Below, in pieces: positions 63,446 to 64,000 of a DNA stretch of 64,000 nt (its first letter is position 1; each line of letters begins with the position of its first letter). Under the pieces are notes generated by a model that was not told where the DNA came from, did no database searches, and worked only from the letters and a program-made list of their open reading frames with translations. Source of the DNA: Mesostigma viride. Lineage: Eukaryota; Streptophyta; Mesostigmatophyceae; Mesostigmatales; Mesostigmataceae. The stretch spans positions 6,228,689-6,292,688 of the forward strand of contig RPFO01000165.1 of assembly GCA_009746045.1 (NCBI GenBank). The letters are read 5' to 3'. A program made the translations under genes and the position numbers.

Positions 63446-64000
63446 GTGGGTGGCTCTCAAAGCGGTTGCCTACTTGTGAGGTCGAGTATAGGTGCTCGAT
63501 GGTTAGGATGTTGTGCTTGTGGATGGGTGGCTATCCAAGCTGCTGCCTTGCAAAAAATGCACCTGCCTTGCAAGAGTTACCTGCATAATGTACTTGACAA
63601 GACTGACTGTGAGACCAATTACAAGTTTGGAAATCCAAGACAAAAAAGTTTGAAATTAATCCATTGGAAACAAGCATGCAAGTGGACACGTTTCCCCCCT
63701 CCCTATAGCGTGTCTAGGCATATGCATGAGGCCTATAAGCATGGCATGCTAGCCTTTGGAAAGCCGCTCACTTGGCACGTCGGTGTCAAGGGCAATGTGC
63801 GATGGGGTCTATTTCTTAGCTTATCTATCTCGAGTCATGCAACTGCTTACGCTATCCATCTCGACTCACGCAGCAGCTTAGGCTACTTGCATCAAATCAT
63901 CGGATTTCCTAGGCTATCTACGAAGCTGGATGATTCAAGCCAACTCAAGTCATGCAGCTTCTTACGCTCTGTATCTGACGCCACGCACTAGCAACCCTTG

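Overview
The window is nuclear DNA of a single-celled eukaryote, most likely a green alga. Reasons: decayed Ty3/Gypsy and non-LTR retrotransposons, spliced genes, many micro- and minisatellites, CCCTAAA-type repeats, and an integrated double-jelly-roll DNA virus of the Polinton-like (PLV) type known from algal genomes. The host assignment is inference; no species can be named from the sequence.

Layout. 1-2839 is the 3' half of a broken Ty3/Gypsy pol (RT, RNase H, integrase, C-terminal PHD finger), followed by a probable LTR. 4.9-9.7 kb is a graveyard of LINE-type reverse transcriptase pieces. 9678-42383 is a nest whose layers can be peeled off by their junctions: (1) a LINE RT reading frame is cut at a TA dinucleotide; (2) the insert is a DNA transposon of about 9 kb with 32-33 bp terminal inverted repeats, TGACACC-rich subterminal arrays and two divergent genes; (3) the plus-strand gene of that transposon is cut, with an 8-bp duplication ATTGGCAG, by a roughly 200-bp MITE-like repeat; (4) the TTAATTAA tract of that repeat holds a 23.5-kb PLV with 705-bp terminal inverted repeats; (5) the PLV carries its own insertion, an 884-bp array of three identical 206-bp palindromes, and a partial tandem duplication.

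The PLV is organised in two divergent blocks that meet at a 24-bp gap (31824-31847). The minus-strand block (31823 down to 20494) holds virion genes: an 844-residue structural protein, a 292-residue protein, a zinc-finger basic protein, small overlapping ORFs, a penton-like minor capsid protein, a small Ala/Gly-rich basic protein, the major capsid protein, a 56-residue ORF, and a fibre or adhesin with Ig-like repeats and a LamG-like domain. The plus-strand block (31848 to 39554) holds a coiled-coil protein, the A32/FtsK-type packaging ATPase, an AT-hook protein, a tyrosine recombinase, and a large primase plus UL9-like helicase. Four genes (major capsid, adhesin, recombinase, primase-helicase) are interrupted by single-base frameshifts, so the copy is either decaying or carries indel errors.

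42.4-54.5 kb is host DNA with LINE ends, MITE copies, a broken LRR gene and large tandem arrays. 54563-63445 carries seven exons, joined in matching phase, of a host gene encoding tandem BRCT domains and a very long coiled coil with 11-residue repeats; an intronic minisatellite repeats its own 5' splice site.
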